A stretch of DNA of 64,000 nt. It comes from Prochlorococcus sp. AG-412-P08. Lineage in GTDB: Bacteria > Cyanobacteriota > Cyanobacteriia > PCC-6307 > Cyanobiaceae. The stretch lies in the NCBI GenBank assembly GCA_003214695.1, contig QCLI01000003.1:1-64000 (forward strand), given 5' to 3'. Shown here in pieces: positions 27,754 through 36,711 of this stretch. Numbering within the stretch: position 1 is the first letter of the stretch; each line of letters starts with the position of its first letter. A program made the translations under genes and the position numbers. The notes below the pieces were generated by a model. The model was not told the DNA's origin. It was given only the letters and a program-made list of their open reading frames with translations, and made no database searches.

Positions 27754-29241
27754 TCAGTTATCAATTGTTTTTTTTAGACGAGAAATTGCAATAAGAGTAA
27801 TTATTAAACTAGTTATCAATGGAAGTTCTTTCCAACGAGCATAACCACTTATTTTATTAGATAAATGAACATCTATAGAAGCAACATCATTCTTAAAAGG
27901 AGGGATTAATGATACGACTTCCCCTGAGCTCAGGACTAAAGAGGTTGGGCCAGTATTGGCAACAGTAATTACATCTCTAGCTAATTCAATACTTCGCAAT
28001 TGGGCCAAGGCAATAAATTGCTTTTGAAGAGATAAGGGGTAGGGATCTAAATTGGCAATAGAGAGGATCCATTCAGCTCCTCTGATGGTTGCTTTAGCTA
28101 AGGCATTCCCATCACTGAGTTCATAACAAATAGCAACTCCCACAGGTGGTCCATTCCAACTAAGAAACCTTGATGCTTTCCCTGGCTCAAGACCACCTAC
28201 AAAAGAAAGGCCTTTAGGTGCAATCCCAGGCAGCCTTGGTAGCCATTCTCCTAATGGCACTAAGCGATATTTATCAATTGCTTCTTTAAACTTTGTTTCA
28301 CCCTCTCTGAAAACAAGCAAAGAACTTCTTTGCTTACTATCACTCCAGCGAAATCCACCTGTTAGAAATGGAATAGGCGAGGGCGAGGCAAGTCTCTGAC
28401 CTGCTTGCATTGTTCCTTCAGGGGCAACCAAAAAATCAGAATTCAGTTTTTCGGCCTGTTCTAATGCTTCTTGAATAGATTCAGGGAGTCTCTTTAATTG
28501 CAAAGTTGTAAATTTCTCTCTTGTCGGAATATTTGTTTGCCAAAGAGCTATTCGCTTAGTCAATGAAAACTGATCATTAGTAATGAGTTGCCAACCCAAA
28601 TAATGAATTAGCAGTAACGCGAAGGCACCCCAAGCCAATAAACGCAAAAAAAGCTCCCCTCTTACCTTCGCAACTCCCAGCTGCCAAAGCCACCAACCCA
28701 TTAATAATTGAACAGTAACGACTCCGCCTGATCCAATCCACCTAGCCAAACCAACTAACCATCTATCCTGAGGCAAAAAGCTTACGTTTAGTCCAACCCA
28801 AAATATTGGGCTTTTTGTAAGACATACTTCTATCAAAGCCCAGATCAATGCCAAAGCAAAAGCAACTAAAAGTTGCTGCTGAATTGAAGACTGAGCAGTC
28901 TTTTTAAAGAAAGATGTATTTCCCAAAAAGCACCAACATCCAACAAGCAAAGCCCCAAAGGTGCCACAAGACAACCAAATCAATACTGCAATTGGAAGAC
29001 TTAACCACTCAGGGATACCTAACCAAGTCAAAGGGTGAAGAGCTAAAAGCCAACGATGACTTAACAAGGCGGCCCCCCCACCCCACAAACAACCTGCAGT
29101 TGGAAAACCTTTGGATGCCCAAAGAAAAGCTAATGCTAATAATGTAAACAAAAAACCACCTTGAGATAGTCCAATACCAGCAAGAAGGCCTCCAGATGTT
29201 CCAAAAAAGAATGCCAAATATTTTTTACGACTAATATTCAT
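27754..29241 (-). CDS. lnt: Apolipoprotein N-acyltransferase
   Basis: Adds the third acyl chain to lipoproteins at the outer face of the inner membrane. About seven membrane segments fill residues 8-215. The nitrilase-like catalytic domain follows. The catalytic triad is visible: Glu in FLVAPEGTMQAG (about 274), Lys in DKYRLVPLGEWLP, and Cys in GVAICYELSD. One more membrane helix closes the protein (LPLITSLIITLIAISRLK). Length of 495 aa fits. Divergent from the FKBP gene, with about 107 bases of promoter space. Confidence 0.93.
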   Translation of the reverse strand: MNISRKKYLAFFFGTSGGLLAGIGLSQGGFLFTLLALAFLWASKGFPTAGCLWGGGAALLSHRWLLALHPLTWLGIPEWLSLPIAVLIWLSCGTFGALLVGCWCFLGNTSFFKKTAQSSIQQQLLVAFALALIWALIEVCLTKSPIFWVGLNVSFLPQDRWLVGLARWIGSGGVVTVQLLMGWWLWQLGVAKVRGELFLRLLAWGAFALLLIHYLGWQLITNDQFSLTKRIALWQTNIPTREKFTTLQLKRLPESIQEALEQAEKLNSDFLVAPEGTMQAGQRLASPSPIPFLTGGFRWSDSKQRSSLLVFREGETKFKEAIDKYRLVPLGEWLPRLPGIAPKGLSFVGGLEPGKASRFLSWNGPPVGVAICYELSDGNALAKATIRGAEWILSIANLDPYPLSLQKQFIALAQLRSIELARDVITVANTGPTSLVLSSGEVVSLIPPFKNDVASIDVHLSNKISGYARWKELPLITSLIITLIAISRLKKTIDN

Positions 29242-29348
29242 CTTTTATGGGATCAAGAAAAACTATTTGATTTTTACTCTTTCCAAAAACAAAAAGACTT
29301 AAAGACAATTCTTCTGCAAGAATCAATTTATATGAATTATAAATTTCC

Positions 29349-29942
29349 GTGAAAGAAATCTTCATTAGTTTTTCAGTTTTCCTGGCTTGCATAATTGTGG
29401 CCGTTGCCAGTCAGGTTATTTCCCCAACACTTGTTTCTGCAGAAACCAACTTATCAAAAGCTTTTGATTCTGGGATACAAACCCTAGAGAGTCAACCAAC
29501 TATCAATAATCCAATGGAATTGGATCCAGACGACCCCAATCCTTATCTTTTTACCATGGCAAATGATTCTTCATCAGATGCAAGCCCTCTTGGAGGTTCC
29601 TTAAAGACAGAGACAACATCAACAGGTCTTAGAATTACTGAGCTTGTAATTGGAAATGGAGAAACAGCACTAGAAGGCAAAAATGTCTCAGTTAACTACA
29701 AAGGAACTCTAGAAAACGGAAAAGAATTCGACAGTAGCTATGGGAGAGCACCTTTCACATTCCCTCTTGGTGCCGGAAGAGTGATCAAAGGATGGGACGA
29801 AGGGGTAGCAGGTATGAAAGTTGGCGGGAAGAGAGAACTAACTATTCCACCATCATTAGGTTATGGAGAAAGAGGAGCTGGTGGGGTAATACCTCCAAAT
29901 GCAACTTTGATTTTTGAAGTTGAATTATTAAGTGTTCAGTAG
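29349..29942 (+). CDS. fkpA: FKBP-type peptidyl-prolyl cis-trans isomerase, exported
   Basis: Folding helper of the periplasm or thylakoid lumen. The GTG-initiated protein starts with a signal peptide, MKEIFISFSVFLACIIVAVA, then SQVISPTLVSAE. A low-complexity linker follows to about residue 90. The FKBP domain occupies about 95-197 with VSVNYKGTLENGKEFDSSYG, FTFPLGAGRVIKGWDEGVAG and GYGERGAGGVIPPNATLIFE, which include the usual active-site aromatic and Asp residues. Length of 197 aa is normal. Located between lnt and sodN, with about 80 bases before sodN. The symbol follows common cyanobacterial usage. Confidence 0.9.
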   Translation: MKEIFISFSVFLACIIVAVASQVISPTLVSAETNLSKAFDSGIQTLESQPTINNPMELDPDDPNPYLFTMANDSSSDASPLGGSLKTETTSTGLRITELVIGNGETALEGKNVSVNYKGTLENGKEFDSSYGRAPFTFPLGAGRVIKGWDEGVAGMKVGGKRELTIPPSLGYGERGAGGVIPPNATLIFEVELLSVQ

Positions 29943-30024
29943 AAATCTTTCTACCACAAAAACAAAAAACACTCATTAATTCTCATATCCAAGTAATGTG
30001 TTACTAGGTTTTAATTAATGCCAA

Positions 30025-30498
30025 ATGCTTCGTTCGGCAATTTCATCGATTTTAAAAAGGCTTCCTGCAAAGAAAGCCCTTGCTCATTGTGATGGGCCTT
30101 GTGGTGTATACGATCCTGCATCAGCTCGTATTGCGGCTGAAGCAGTACTTTCTATGACTAAGAAGTTAATTGCCTTAGCTCCTCCTGAAGGAAATGATCC
30201 AATCGCCTGGGCTACTTATAACAATACTTTCTCAAGATTTGTTGCTGTAAAAGAAGAACAAGCACAAGAAACAAAAAAAGAACTCTTAATTCTGTGGACA
30301 GATTATTTCAAGCCAGAGCATTTGGCCTCTTTCCCTGATCTGCATGACACTTTCTGGAAAGCAGCAAAGCTTTGCAGCGCTTGCAAGGTCAATATTGATC
30401 AAGGGAAAGCGGAGGAGTTAATGGCTGCTGTAGAAAAAATCCATAACATGTTCTGGACATCTAAAGGGCGTTCAGATTCTTGGACTACAGCCAGTTAA
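30025..30498 (+). CDS. sodN: Nickel superoxide dismutase (NiSOD)
   Basis: Dismutates superoxide using a Ni site at the processed N-terminus. The nickel hook HCDGPCGVY begins at residue 21, after a 20-residue propeptide (MLRSAISSILKRLPAKKALA) that must be removed so that His21 becomes residue 1; Cys22 and Cys26 supply the thiolates. The remaining helical-bundle sequence is typical (DPASARIAAEAVLSMTKKLI, FPDLHDTFWKAAKLCSACK). Length of 157 aa matches marine cyanobacteria, in which NiSOD replaces FeSOD. The maturation protease starts inside its 3' end. The converging Ni transporter lies next to it. Confidence 0.97.
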   Translation: MLRSAISSILKRLPAKKALAHCDGPCGVYDPASARIAAEAVLSMTKKLIALAPPEGNDPIAWATYNNTFSRFVAVKEEQAQETKKELLILWTDYFKPEHLASFPDLHDTFWKAAKLCSACKVNIDQGKAEELMAAVEKIHNMFWTSKGRSDSWTTAS

Positions 30499-30857
30499 GA
30501 AATAATCTTTCTCGCAAGCGCATTCTCAGCTTTCTTGTTTCCTTATTAATTGGTTCCCTGAAGTACTGTCGTGTTTCAGGGGATTCGATGTATCCGACAT
30601 TAAAAGAAGGTGATCTAATAATTTTTAAGCCTTTTAGGAATTTTGAGAATGAACTTTCAGAAGGACTGTTGGTAGTAGTGACACATCCTTTAAAAAAGAA
30701 AACCTTAATTGTTAAACGGATTTCAAAAATTTATTCTGAAACAATAGAAATTCTTGGGGATAATGAGTCAAGAAGTATTGATAGTCGTCAGTTTGGACAA
30801 ATTCATATAAATCAACTTCAAGGAATTGTGGAAACCATAATTCCACTACAAACCTAA
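30480..30857 (+). CDS. sodX: NiSOD maturation protease SodX (S26 signal-peptidase family)
   Basis: Cleaves the NiSOD propeptide to expose the Ni-binding His. One N-terminal hydrophobic stretch (RILSFLVSLLIGSLKY) precedes the serine-protease core with GDSMYPTLKEGDLIIF (catalytic Ser36) and LIVKRISKI (Lys79 as the general base), the Ser-Lys dyad of S26 peptidases. Length of 125 aa is typical. The start is TTG at 30480, inside sodN, giving an overlap of 19 bases and probable translational coupling. Always found next to sodN in organisms with NiSOD. Confidence 0.92.
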   Translation: MDYSQLRNNLSRKRILSFLVSLLIGSLKYCRVSGDSMYPTLKEGDLIIFKPFRNFENELSEGLLVVVTHPLKKKTLIVKRISKIYSETIEILGDNESRSIDSRQFGQIHINQLQGIVETIIPLQT

Positions 30858-30858
30858 G

Positions 30859-31569
30859 TTAGAAAATATAATCAGATGTTTTCTGAATCCAAAAAAGGCC
30901 TGTAAGAACTGAGAGTACCCCTGTAAAAGCAAACACAAGTGGAATAGCTTTTTGTCCTACTCTCAATGTTGCTAAAGACATTGCAGAAATAACTGCTCCC
31001 ATAGCAAAGACAGATCCTAAAAGGTAAAACAGCAAATATAGGGAAGCGCCAAAAGTAGGCAAAGCCAACGCAGGTATAACTGCCAACAAATGACTAGCTC
31101 CAGCAATTCCATGAAGCAAACCCAAGCTTGTTGAAGCATGAGAGTGGCTAGTATGTTTTTTCCTTCCTCTTATATGCAAATGAAAATGTTGGTGATTTGA
31201 TCCATTACCATGATTGTGAGTATGAGTATGTATACGTAACCCGAAAGACGTTTTAATGGTCAGCGTACCCACAATCAAGAGAAAGACTCCTACGCATAGC
31301 TCCGCAAAATTAGACATCCTTTCAATTTGCACAAAATCTTTAACTAGAATCCCAGCGATAGACAAAAGAAGGACACCAGCAGAATGGCCTAATCCCCATG
31401 CGAATCCACTCCTTAAAGCCAATCTTGGTTGCCGAAAGGCTGTTGGTGCCATTGCAACCAAATGATCAGCGCCACTAACAACGTGCATCGCTCCAGCAGC
31501 AAAACCAGTTAAGATACTAAAAAGCATTTCATTCACACACTTCTTTAAGTCTGCCCAATAAGCAGCCAA
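30859..31569 (-). CDS. Nickel transporter-like membrane protein (HupE/UreJ-type) with His-rich loop
   Basis: A six-span-like protein with Ni/Co transporter features. The first helix has HVVSGADHLVAMAP near residue 29, resembling the H-X-DH metal motif. It continues with WGLGHSAGVLLLSIAG and later LLHGIAGASHLLAVIPALAL. Residues 114-144 form a hydrophilic loop with eleven histidines (HTHTHNHGNGSNHQHFH and following), a likely metal-binding loop. Met15 (MLFSILTGFAAGAMHV) may be the true start. Convergent with sodX with 1 base between stops. I recall a putative Ni transporter (sodT) beside sodN in marine cyanobacteria, and this fits that role. Ni specificity is inferred. Confidence 0.75.
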   Translation of the reverse strand: MAAYWADLKKCVNEMLFSILTGFAAGAMHVVSGADHLVAMAPTAFRQPRLALRSGFAWGLGHSAGVLLLSIAGILVKDFVQIERMSNFAELCVGVFLLIVGTLTIKTSFGLRIHTHTHNHGNGSNHQHFHLHIRGRKKHTSHSHASTSLGLLHGIAGASHLLAVIPALALPTFGASLYLLFYLLGSVFAMGAVISAMSLATLRVGQKAIPLVFAFTGVLSVLTGLFWIQKTSDYIF

Positions 31570-31627
31570 TATGTATATTGTTCTTATAAAGAAAAAAGGT
31601 AATTAATGAAGAGTTTTTCAAGCTGTT

Positions 31628-32509
31628 CTATCCCATAATTGTCTTCAAGGCTTTTAAAACATCATTTTGCCTCATCAACGACTCACCAACTAAAACGGCT
31701 TGAGCACCAAAAGAAGAAACATTGTCTAAATCCTGGCGAGTAAAAAGCCCAGACTCACTTACTACCAAAATATTCTGTTCTTTTAAAGTGTTGGCGCATG
31801 CTTTAGATAACTTCTCAGTAGTAGATATATCAGTTTTAAAAGTTTTAAGATCCCTATTGTTGATACCTATCAAAGGAAATCCACCAATAGAAAGGATCCT
31901 TTGCATTTCTTCAACGTTATGAACCTCAACCAAAACAGACAACGAAAGGTTAGATGCTATCTTTTTTAAATAGGTTAAATCTTGGTCAGACAATATTGCT
32001 GCTATTAGTAAAATGGCATCAGCACCTGCAGCTCTAGCTTGGTAGATTTGATAAGGGTGAAGAATAAAATCCTTGCAAAGTAAAGGCAATTCAATTCTTT
32101 GTCGAACATCATTAAGAACATCAAAACTTCCTTGAAAAAAAGTTTTATCCGTTAATACAGAGACACATGTAGCACCTCCTTTTTCATAAGCAAGGGCTAT
32201 TTGAATTGGATCAAAATCTTCTCTAATGACTCCCCTGCTAGGGCTTGCTTTTTTAATCTCTGCAATCACAGATGGAGAATGAACAGAATTCTTTAAAGCT
32301 CCCAAAAAATCCTTAGGTTGTTTCAACTGTTCAATTTTTCCAATCAGTTTCGACAACGGCACACGTTCTCGCGCAAGAGTTACTTCACGTTCCTTCTTCC
32401 AAACAATCTTTTCAAGAATATTTCGAGGTTCAGAATCTTTATGCGGTATTGCATATTCTAGATTTTCTACCTGAACTTTAGGGTTTGGTGGACGTCGTCG
32501 AATCTCCAT
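31628..32509 (-). CDS. trpC: Indole-3-glycerol phosphate synthase
   Basis: Closes the indole ring in tryptophan synthesis. The TIM-barrel signatures are [63 protein letters not shown] and LVVSESGL. The catalytic Lys and Glu residues sit in these strands. Length of 293 aa includes an N-terminal extension of about 35 residues ([20 protein letters not shown]) that is common in Prochlorococcus and Synechococcus. It is downstream of lpd on the same strand with a 22-base gap. Confidence 0.96.
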   Translation of the reverse strand: MEIRRRPPNPKVQVENLEYAIPHKDSEPRNILEKIVWKKEREVTLARERVPLSKLIGKIEQLKQPKDFLGALKNSVHSPSVIAEIKKASPSRGVIREDFDPIQIALAYEKGGATCVSVLTDKTFFQGSFDVLNDVRQRIELPLLCKDFILHPYQIYQARAAGADAILLIAAILSDQDLTYLKKIASNLSLSVLVEVHNVEEMQRILSIGGFPLIGINNRDLKTFKTDISTTEKLSKACANTLKEQNILVVSESGLFTRQDLDNVSSFGAQAVLVGESLMRQNDVLKALKTIMG

Positions 32510-32531
32510 CTGAGAAATTAAGTAAAAGTAG

Positions 32532-33977
32532 TTAAGAACTCTTCAATTGGTTAGCTGCCTGTTTATAGGCAACTTCAACAACTTCACTCAAAGTAGGATG
32601 CGTATGAACTTCTCTAGATAAGTCGATTACAGTTTGCTTCCTTGACAAGGCATTAGCTACTTCTTGTATTAGGTCGGCAGCATGTAGGCCGTATATATGC
32701 GCACCTAGAATCTCACCGGTATCTTTTCTAAACAATAATTTCATTAACCCATCACTCTCCAACTCAGCCAAAGCCTTTGAATTTGCCTTGAAATAACTTC
32801 GGACAGTACCAAGATGAAAACCTTCATTAGCAGCAAATTCCTTAGCTTCTTCCTCAGAAAATCCAACCGAACTTATCTCTGGATGAGTAAAAGTCGCAGC
32901 AGGGATACTTCTATAGTCAATTGTTCTATTGTTTCCAAGAATGTTTTCAACAGCAACCGTTCCCTGTGCTGCTGCGGTGTGCGCCAACATCAACTTCCCA
33001 GTTACATCTCCAACAGCCCAAAGATGTGGCAATGGCTCACCATTGGAAAGAACCCTCATCGAATCATCAATAGGTATAAAGCCTTTATTAGTTTCAACAG
33101 ACATAGAAGCCAAATTTAAATTCTTGCTACTTGGGACCCTTCCTGTAGCAACAAGAACTGCATCTACTTCTAATTCTTCAACTAACTTGCGCGTACCAAC
33201 ATCAGAAAGTTCTATTTTCACTGGACACCCTGGATAGACTTTGCTAGCTAGGACAGCTGACTTTGCATCTATATCTCTCCCTGCAATCAAATTACGAGCA
33301 GCAATCTTTGTTATATCGGGATCAAATGTAGGCATCACTCTATCCAACGCCTCAATCATGGTCACTTCACAACCTAAAGCTGTATATATATCTGCAAATT
33401 CCAATCCTATATATCCACTACCAATAATTGCGATCCATCTAGGGAGCCATTCTAAATTCACAGCCTCATCACTTGTAAAAACTGTTCGTCCATCAATCTC
33501 AATACCTGGAGGGACAAATGGATCCGAACCCGTTGCCAAAATAACGTCCTGCGCTGACAAAATACGATCAACACCATTAACTCCTCTCAACCCAACTTTC
33601 TGATCCCCCTCTAGGCGTCCTATTCCTCTAAGAATAGTCACACCAGCTCTCTCTAATGTCTTTGTCAAATTATTCCTAACATTAGAGACTAAATTATTTG
33701 CATGATCAGCAATCTTTCGTCGTTCAAAGCGTACAGGTGCTGCATGAATACCAAACTTAGATAAATGGTCAGCATCTGCAAGTTCTCGGACCTTGCCGCT
33801 AGCAGCCAGCAAAGCCTTTGAAGGGACACAACCTCTATTTACACAAGTTCCTCCCATCTCTCGAGATTCAATAATCCCTACCTTCATGCCATGATCAGCA
33901 GCATGTTTGGCAGCATCAAAGCCACCATATCCTGCCCCAATGACAATTAAATCAAAATCAGAATTCGTTTTACTCAC
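32532..33977 (-). CDS. lpd: Dihydrolipoyl dehydrogenase (E3)
   Basis: Reoxidises lipoyl groups of the pyruvate dehydrogenase complex and the glycine cleavage system using FAD and NAD. The FAD-binding motif is [19 protein letters not shown] (about 12-30). The redox disulfide is [16 protein letters not shown] with Cys45 and Cys50. The NAD-binding motif is [18 protein letters not shown]. The C-terminal [10 protein letters not shown] supplies the catalytic His-Glu pair. Length of 481 aa is standard. Upstream of trpC (22 bases) and downstream of the RNA methyltransferase (15 bases), so all three may be one transcript. Confidence 0.95.
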   Translation of the reverse strand: MSKTNSDFDLIVIGAGYGGFDAAKHAADHGMKVGIIESREMGGTCVNRGCVPSKALLAASGKVRELADADHLSKFGIHAAPVRFERRKIADHANNLVSNVRNNLTKTLERAGVTILRGIGRLEGDQKVGLRGVNGVDRILSAQDVILATGSDPFVPPGIEIDGRTVFTSDEAVNLEWLPRWIAIIGSGYIGLEFADIYTALGCEVTMIEALDRVMPTFDPDITKIAARNLIAGRDIDAKSAVLASKVYPGCPVKIELSDVGTRKLVEELEVDAVLVATGRVPSSKNLNLASMSVETNKGFIPIDDSMRVLSNGEPLPHLWAVGDVTGKLMLAHTAAAQGTVAVENILGNNRTIDYRSIPAATFTHPEISSVGFSEEEAKEFAANEGFHLGTVRSYFKANSKALAELESDGLMKLLFRKDTGEILGAHIYGLHAADLIQEVANALSRKQTVIDLSREVHTHPTLSEVVEVAYKQAANQLKSS

Positions 33978-33992
33978 CTTTCTTGTTTGATA

Positions 33993-34859
33993 CTAAGAGG
34001 TCATTCTGGCCCGTAGCCTTTCTAACAGTAGAGGAACGGCAGCAGATGCAACATTTAGAGACTCAACAATTTTATTATGTGGCAAAGTTACTGCATGAGT
34101 ACAGCAGGATTGAAGCTTTGGATGAACCCCACTACCTTCATTGCCTAAAACTAATACTGTTGGTTTTTGCCAATCTATCTCCCAATAAAGAGAAAGGTCT
34201 ATATCAATTCTAGAGCTATAAGCTCCTACTACCTGAAACCCTCTATTTTTCGCATCCTTCAATTTGCACGAAAGCTTATCAACAGCATCCTCTTCATGCG
34301 ACCCTAAACGCTCAAAAGGCAGGTGAATAATGGCTCCTGCAGAGGCTCTTATAACTTTTTGACCTAAGGGGTCAGCCCCCAAAGCAAGCCAAATCAGTTC
34401 AACATCAGCAGCTAAAGCAGTACGAAATAAAGTCCCTAAATTGCCTGGGTCCTGTAATCGATCAAGAGCCAAAATAAACGTGCTCTCCTTATTTTTTTTA
34501 GGAAGAGCCGAAAAGGGTAAAAGAGATGCAACTCCATCAGGTGTAACAGTTGATAGAGATTCCTCCAATACAGATTTTGTAACCATATGGATTTGAACTC
34601 CTTGAGAGATTTCTTGGAAAATCTCTTCATGATCTTCCAACCATTTTGGCGTCGCAACAATCTCAGAGGGCAAACAACACGCTTTCAAGGCTTCTTGTAG
34701 CAAATGGGTCCCTTCCAGCAGAAGCATAGAAGCCTGATTTCGTTCTTTAGGCCTTGAAAGTGCCTTTAAACGACGTACTAAAGGGTTACGTCGACTCGAA
34801 ATCAAAGGCATATCTAATGTCTTAATTTTTCTTCTCCTTAATGATTCCAAGGAGCACAA
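33993..34859 (-). CDS. SpoU/TrmH family RNA 2'-O-ribose methyltransferase
   Basis: Predicted rRNA or tRNA ribose methyltransferase of the SPOUT class. The SPOUT motifs are visible: LALDRLQDPGNLGTLFRTAL (motif 1, about 146-165), VLVLGNEGSGVHP (motif 2) and NKIVESLNVASAAVPLLLER (motif 3). An N-terminal substrate-binding domain precedes them. Met17 (MPLISSRRNPLVRRLKALSR) is the likely true start, since the homologous region begins there; the upstream residues are basic and unconserved. Target RNA is not known; RlmB- or TsnR-like roles are possible. First gene of a probable cluster with lpd and trpC. Confidence 0.88.
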   Translation of the reverse strand: MCSLESLRRRKIKTLDMPLISSRRNPLVRRLKALSRPKERNQASMLLLEGTHLLQEALKACCLPSEIVATPKWLEDHEEIFQEISQGVQIHMVTKSVLEESLSTVTPDGVASLLPFSALPKKNKESTFILALDRLQDPGNLGTLFRTALAADVELIWLALGADPLGQKVIRASAGAIIHLPFERLGSHEEDAVDKLSCKLKDAKNRGFQVVGAYSSRIDIDLSLYWEIDWQKPTVLVLGNEGSGVHPKLQSCCTHAVTLPHNKIVESLNVASAAVPLLLERLRARMTS

Positions 34860-35197
34860 GATCTGACTCCTTTCTTACAATTTAGCGTTATCAAGGAATC
34901 CATAATTGTTCAAGAACTTTTATGGACTCATTCTTCAAAAAAAAAGCAGCAGAAGATGAAATTTGAACTCCTACAGCAAAAAGTCACTTGTACCTGAAAC
35001 CGTAGCTTCTAGCAATTCCAGAGTCCCCTCATAAGCGTCCTAAAGTCAATAATGAAACTACATAAAGTTTTAAGAAAAGCTTTCAAAAAAATATAGATTT
35101 TCTGGTAGTTAAGAAAATAAATTGCATAGTATTTCATTTATCTATAACTGATCTCATGTACTTGTCATCCTTGAGAATTGGTGATTTGATTTAGTGT
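34860..35197. other. Intergenic region between RNA methyltransferase and murA
   Basis: A 338-base divergent promoter region without an ORF I can support. On the minus strand a T run (34938-34946) follows sequence that can pair in short stems (CTACGG with CTGTAG at about 34974-35008). This is weak evidence for a small RNA or terminator. AT-rich DNA nearer murA (about 35060-35160) is the likely murA promoter area; I could not choose a -10 box. Confidence 0.35.
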
Positions 35198-36586
35198 ATG
35201 CAAAGAATGGAAGCTTTAAAAAAAGAAATAAGTCTTTTACCATTTCTAAAGGTTGAAGGTAAAAGAAAGCTTTCAGGTCACATGAGAGTCAGTGGTGCAA
35301 AGAATTCCGCATTAGTTCTTATGGCTGCTTCTTTATTAACCAATGAAGTTGTATATCTAAGAAATGTTCCTCACCTTACAGACATTGATGTCATGTCAAG
35401 GCTTCTGAGGACCATCGGATCAAAACTAAGCCAAGATTCAAACACCTTAACGCTAAACACTAGTGAGCTAAAACCGTCATCAAGTCATCTTCCTTATGAA
35501 CTTGTTCATGCACTTCGAGCTAGTTTTGTTTGTGTTGGTCCTCTTCTTGCAAGGCTTGGAGAAGTCAAAATCCCATTACCTGGTGGTTGCAGAATAGGTG
35601 CAAGGCCTATTGACGAGCATATCCAGGGGCTCAGAGCCTTGGGAGCAAAAATTGAAATTGAGAATGATTATGTTGTCGCAAAGGTGATTAGTCCCCAACA
35701 ACGATTAACTGGTGCACGAATCAAATTCAATTGTAAAAGTGTTGGAGCGACGGAAACCATCTTGATGGCAGCGACTCTTGCTCAAGGAACGACAATTCTC
35801 GAGAATGCCGCACAAGAACCTGAGATTCAAGATCTCGCAACGATGTTGAACAAGATGGGTGCCAAGATTCAAGGTGCAGGAACTTCTCAGATCACGATTG
35901 AAGGAGTGGATCGTCTAAAGGGTTGTATGCACAGCGTAATTCCTGATCGCATAGAGGCTGGGACATTCCTTATCGCAGCAGCCATTACACGCTCTCCCTT
36001 AGCTATCTCTCCTGTTATTCCAGAGCACTTAGAATCAGTCATTTCCAAGCTTCAAAAATGTGGCTGTTTAATCGAATACTCAGATGACACTCTAAGCATC
36101 ATGCCAAGAGAAAGTCTTCAAGCAGTAGATATCACAACAAGTCCATTCCCAGGATTCCCGACTGATTTACAAGCTCCTTTTATGGCACTGATGACTACGG
36201 TGAAGGGGACCTCAAAAATTAAAGAAACTGTTTTTGAGAACCGAATGCAGCATGTTGGAGAATTACAGAGAATGGGAGCAACGATTCTACTAAAGGGCAA
36301 TACTGCCTTTGTTGTTGGAAGCAACATTTTAAAGGCAACTTCTATTACAGGAGGGGACTTAAGATCATGTGCTGCAATGGTAATAGCAAGCCTTGCTGCA
36401 AATGGAACAAGCATTGTTCAAGGTTTGGAGCACCTAGATAGAGGTTACGAAGACCTCTCACCAAAACTTAATGGAGTTGGAGCATCCATCACTAGGTCTC
36501 ACAGTCAGGTTCAAAAAACATCGAGCCTAACCACAAAAACATATGAAGATACACAAAATCTTTATTCTGATACCGAAGTGGCTTAA
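35198..36586 (+). CDS. murA: UDP-N-acetylglucosamine 1-carboxyvinyltransferase MurA
   Basis: Transfers enolpyruvate to UDP-GlcNAc, the first committed step of peptidoglycan synthesis. The EPT-fold signatures are [16 protein letters not shown] (about 30-45, with the catalytic Lys-Asn), [16 protein letters not shown] with the reactive Cys that fosfomycin alkylates, and [16 protein letters not shown]. Length of 462 aa is about 40 residues above E. coli because of an N-terminal lead and a Ser/Thr-rich C-terminal tail (about 442-462). The true start may be Met4. Followed closely by tRNA-Leu and argD on the same strand. Confidence 0.95.
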   Translation: MQRMEALKKEISLLPFLKVEGKRKLSGHMRVSGAKNSALVLMAASLLTNEVVYLRNVPHLTDIDVMSRLLRTIGSKLSQDSNTLTLNTSELKPSSSHLPYELVHALRASFVCVGPLLARLGEVKIPLPGGCRIGARPIDEHIQGLRALGAKIEIENDYVVAKVISPQQRLTGARIKFNCKSVGATETILMAATLAQGTTILENAAQEPEIQDLATMLNKMGAKIQGAGTSQITIEGVDRLKGCMHSVIPDRIEAGTFLIAAAITRSPLAISPVIPEHLESVISKLQKCGCLIEYSDDTLSIMPRESLQAVDITTSPFPGFPTDLQAPFMALMTTVKGTSKIKETVFENRMQHVGELQRMGATILLKGNTAFVVGSNILKATSITGGDLRSCAAMVIASLAANGTSIVQGLEHLDRGYEDLSPKLNGVGASITRSHSQVQKTSSLTTKTYEDTQNLYSDTEVA

Positions 36587-36621
36587 AATCTGAACTTAGT
36601 ACTGACCTAAAACACAACTAA

Positions 36622-36703
36622 GGGAGCGTGGTGGAATTGGTAGACGCACCGCACTCAAAATGCGGCACCTTCGGGTTTGTCGGTTCAAGTCCGACCGCTC
36701 CCA
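36622..36703 (+). tRNA. tRNA-Leu (anticodon CAA)
   Basis: Acceptor GGGAGCG pairs with CGCTCCC; discriminator A. D-arm GTGGAATTGGTAGAC, anticodon stem CCGCA/TGCGG around the loop CTCAAAA (anticodon CAA), a long class II variable arm (CACCTTCGGGTTTG) and T-arm with GTTCAAGTC. It reads UUG codons. No CCA is encoded. The argD ATG follows only 8 bases later. Confidence 0.95.
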
Positions 36704-36711
36704 TCTGTTTG

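Noticed and set aside
34950-35030. tRNA- or tmRNA-like element on the minus strand (GGAGTTCAAATTTC)
   Set aside because: The putative T-stem does not pair and no matching acceptor stem is present.
36628-36711. N-terminal extension of ArgD through the tRNA gene
   Set aside because: These 28 codons are tRNA-Leu sequence; the conserved protein begins at Met 36712.
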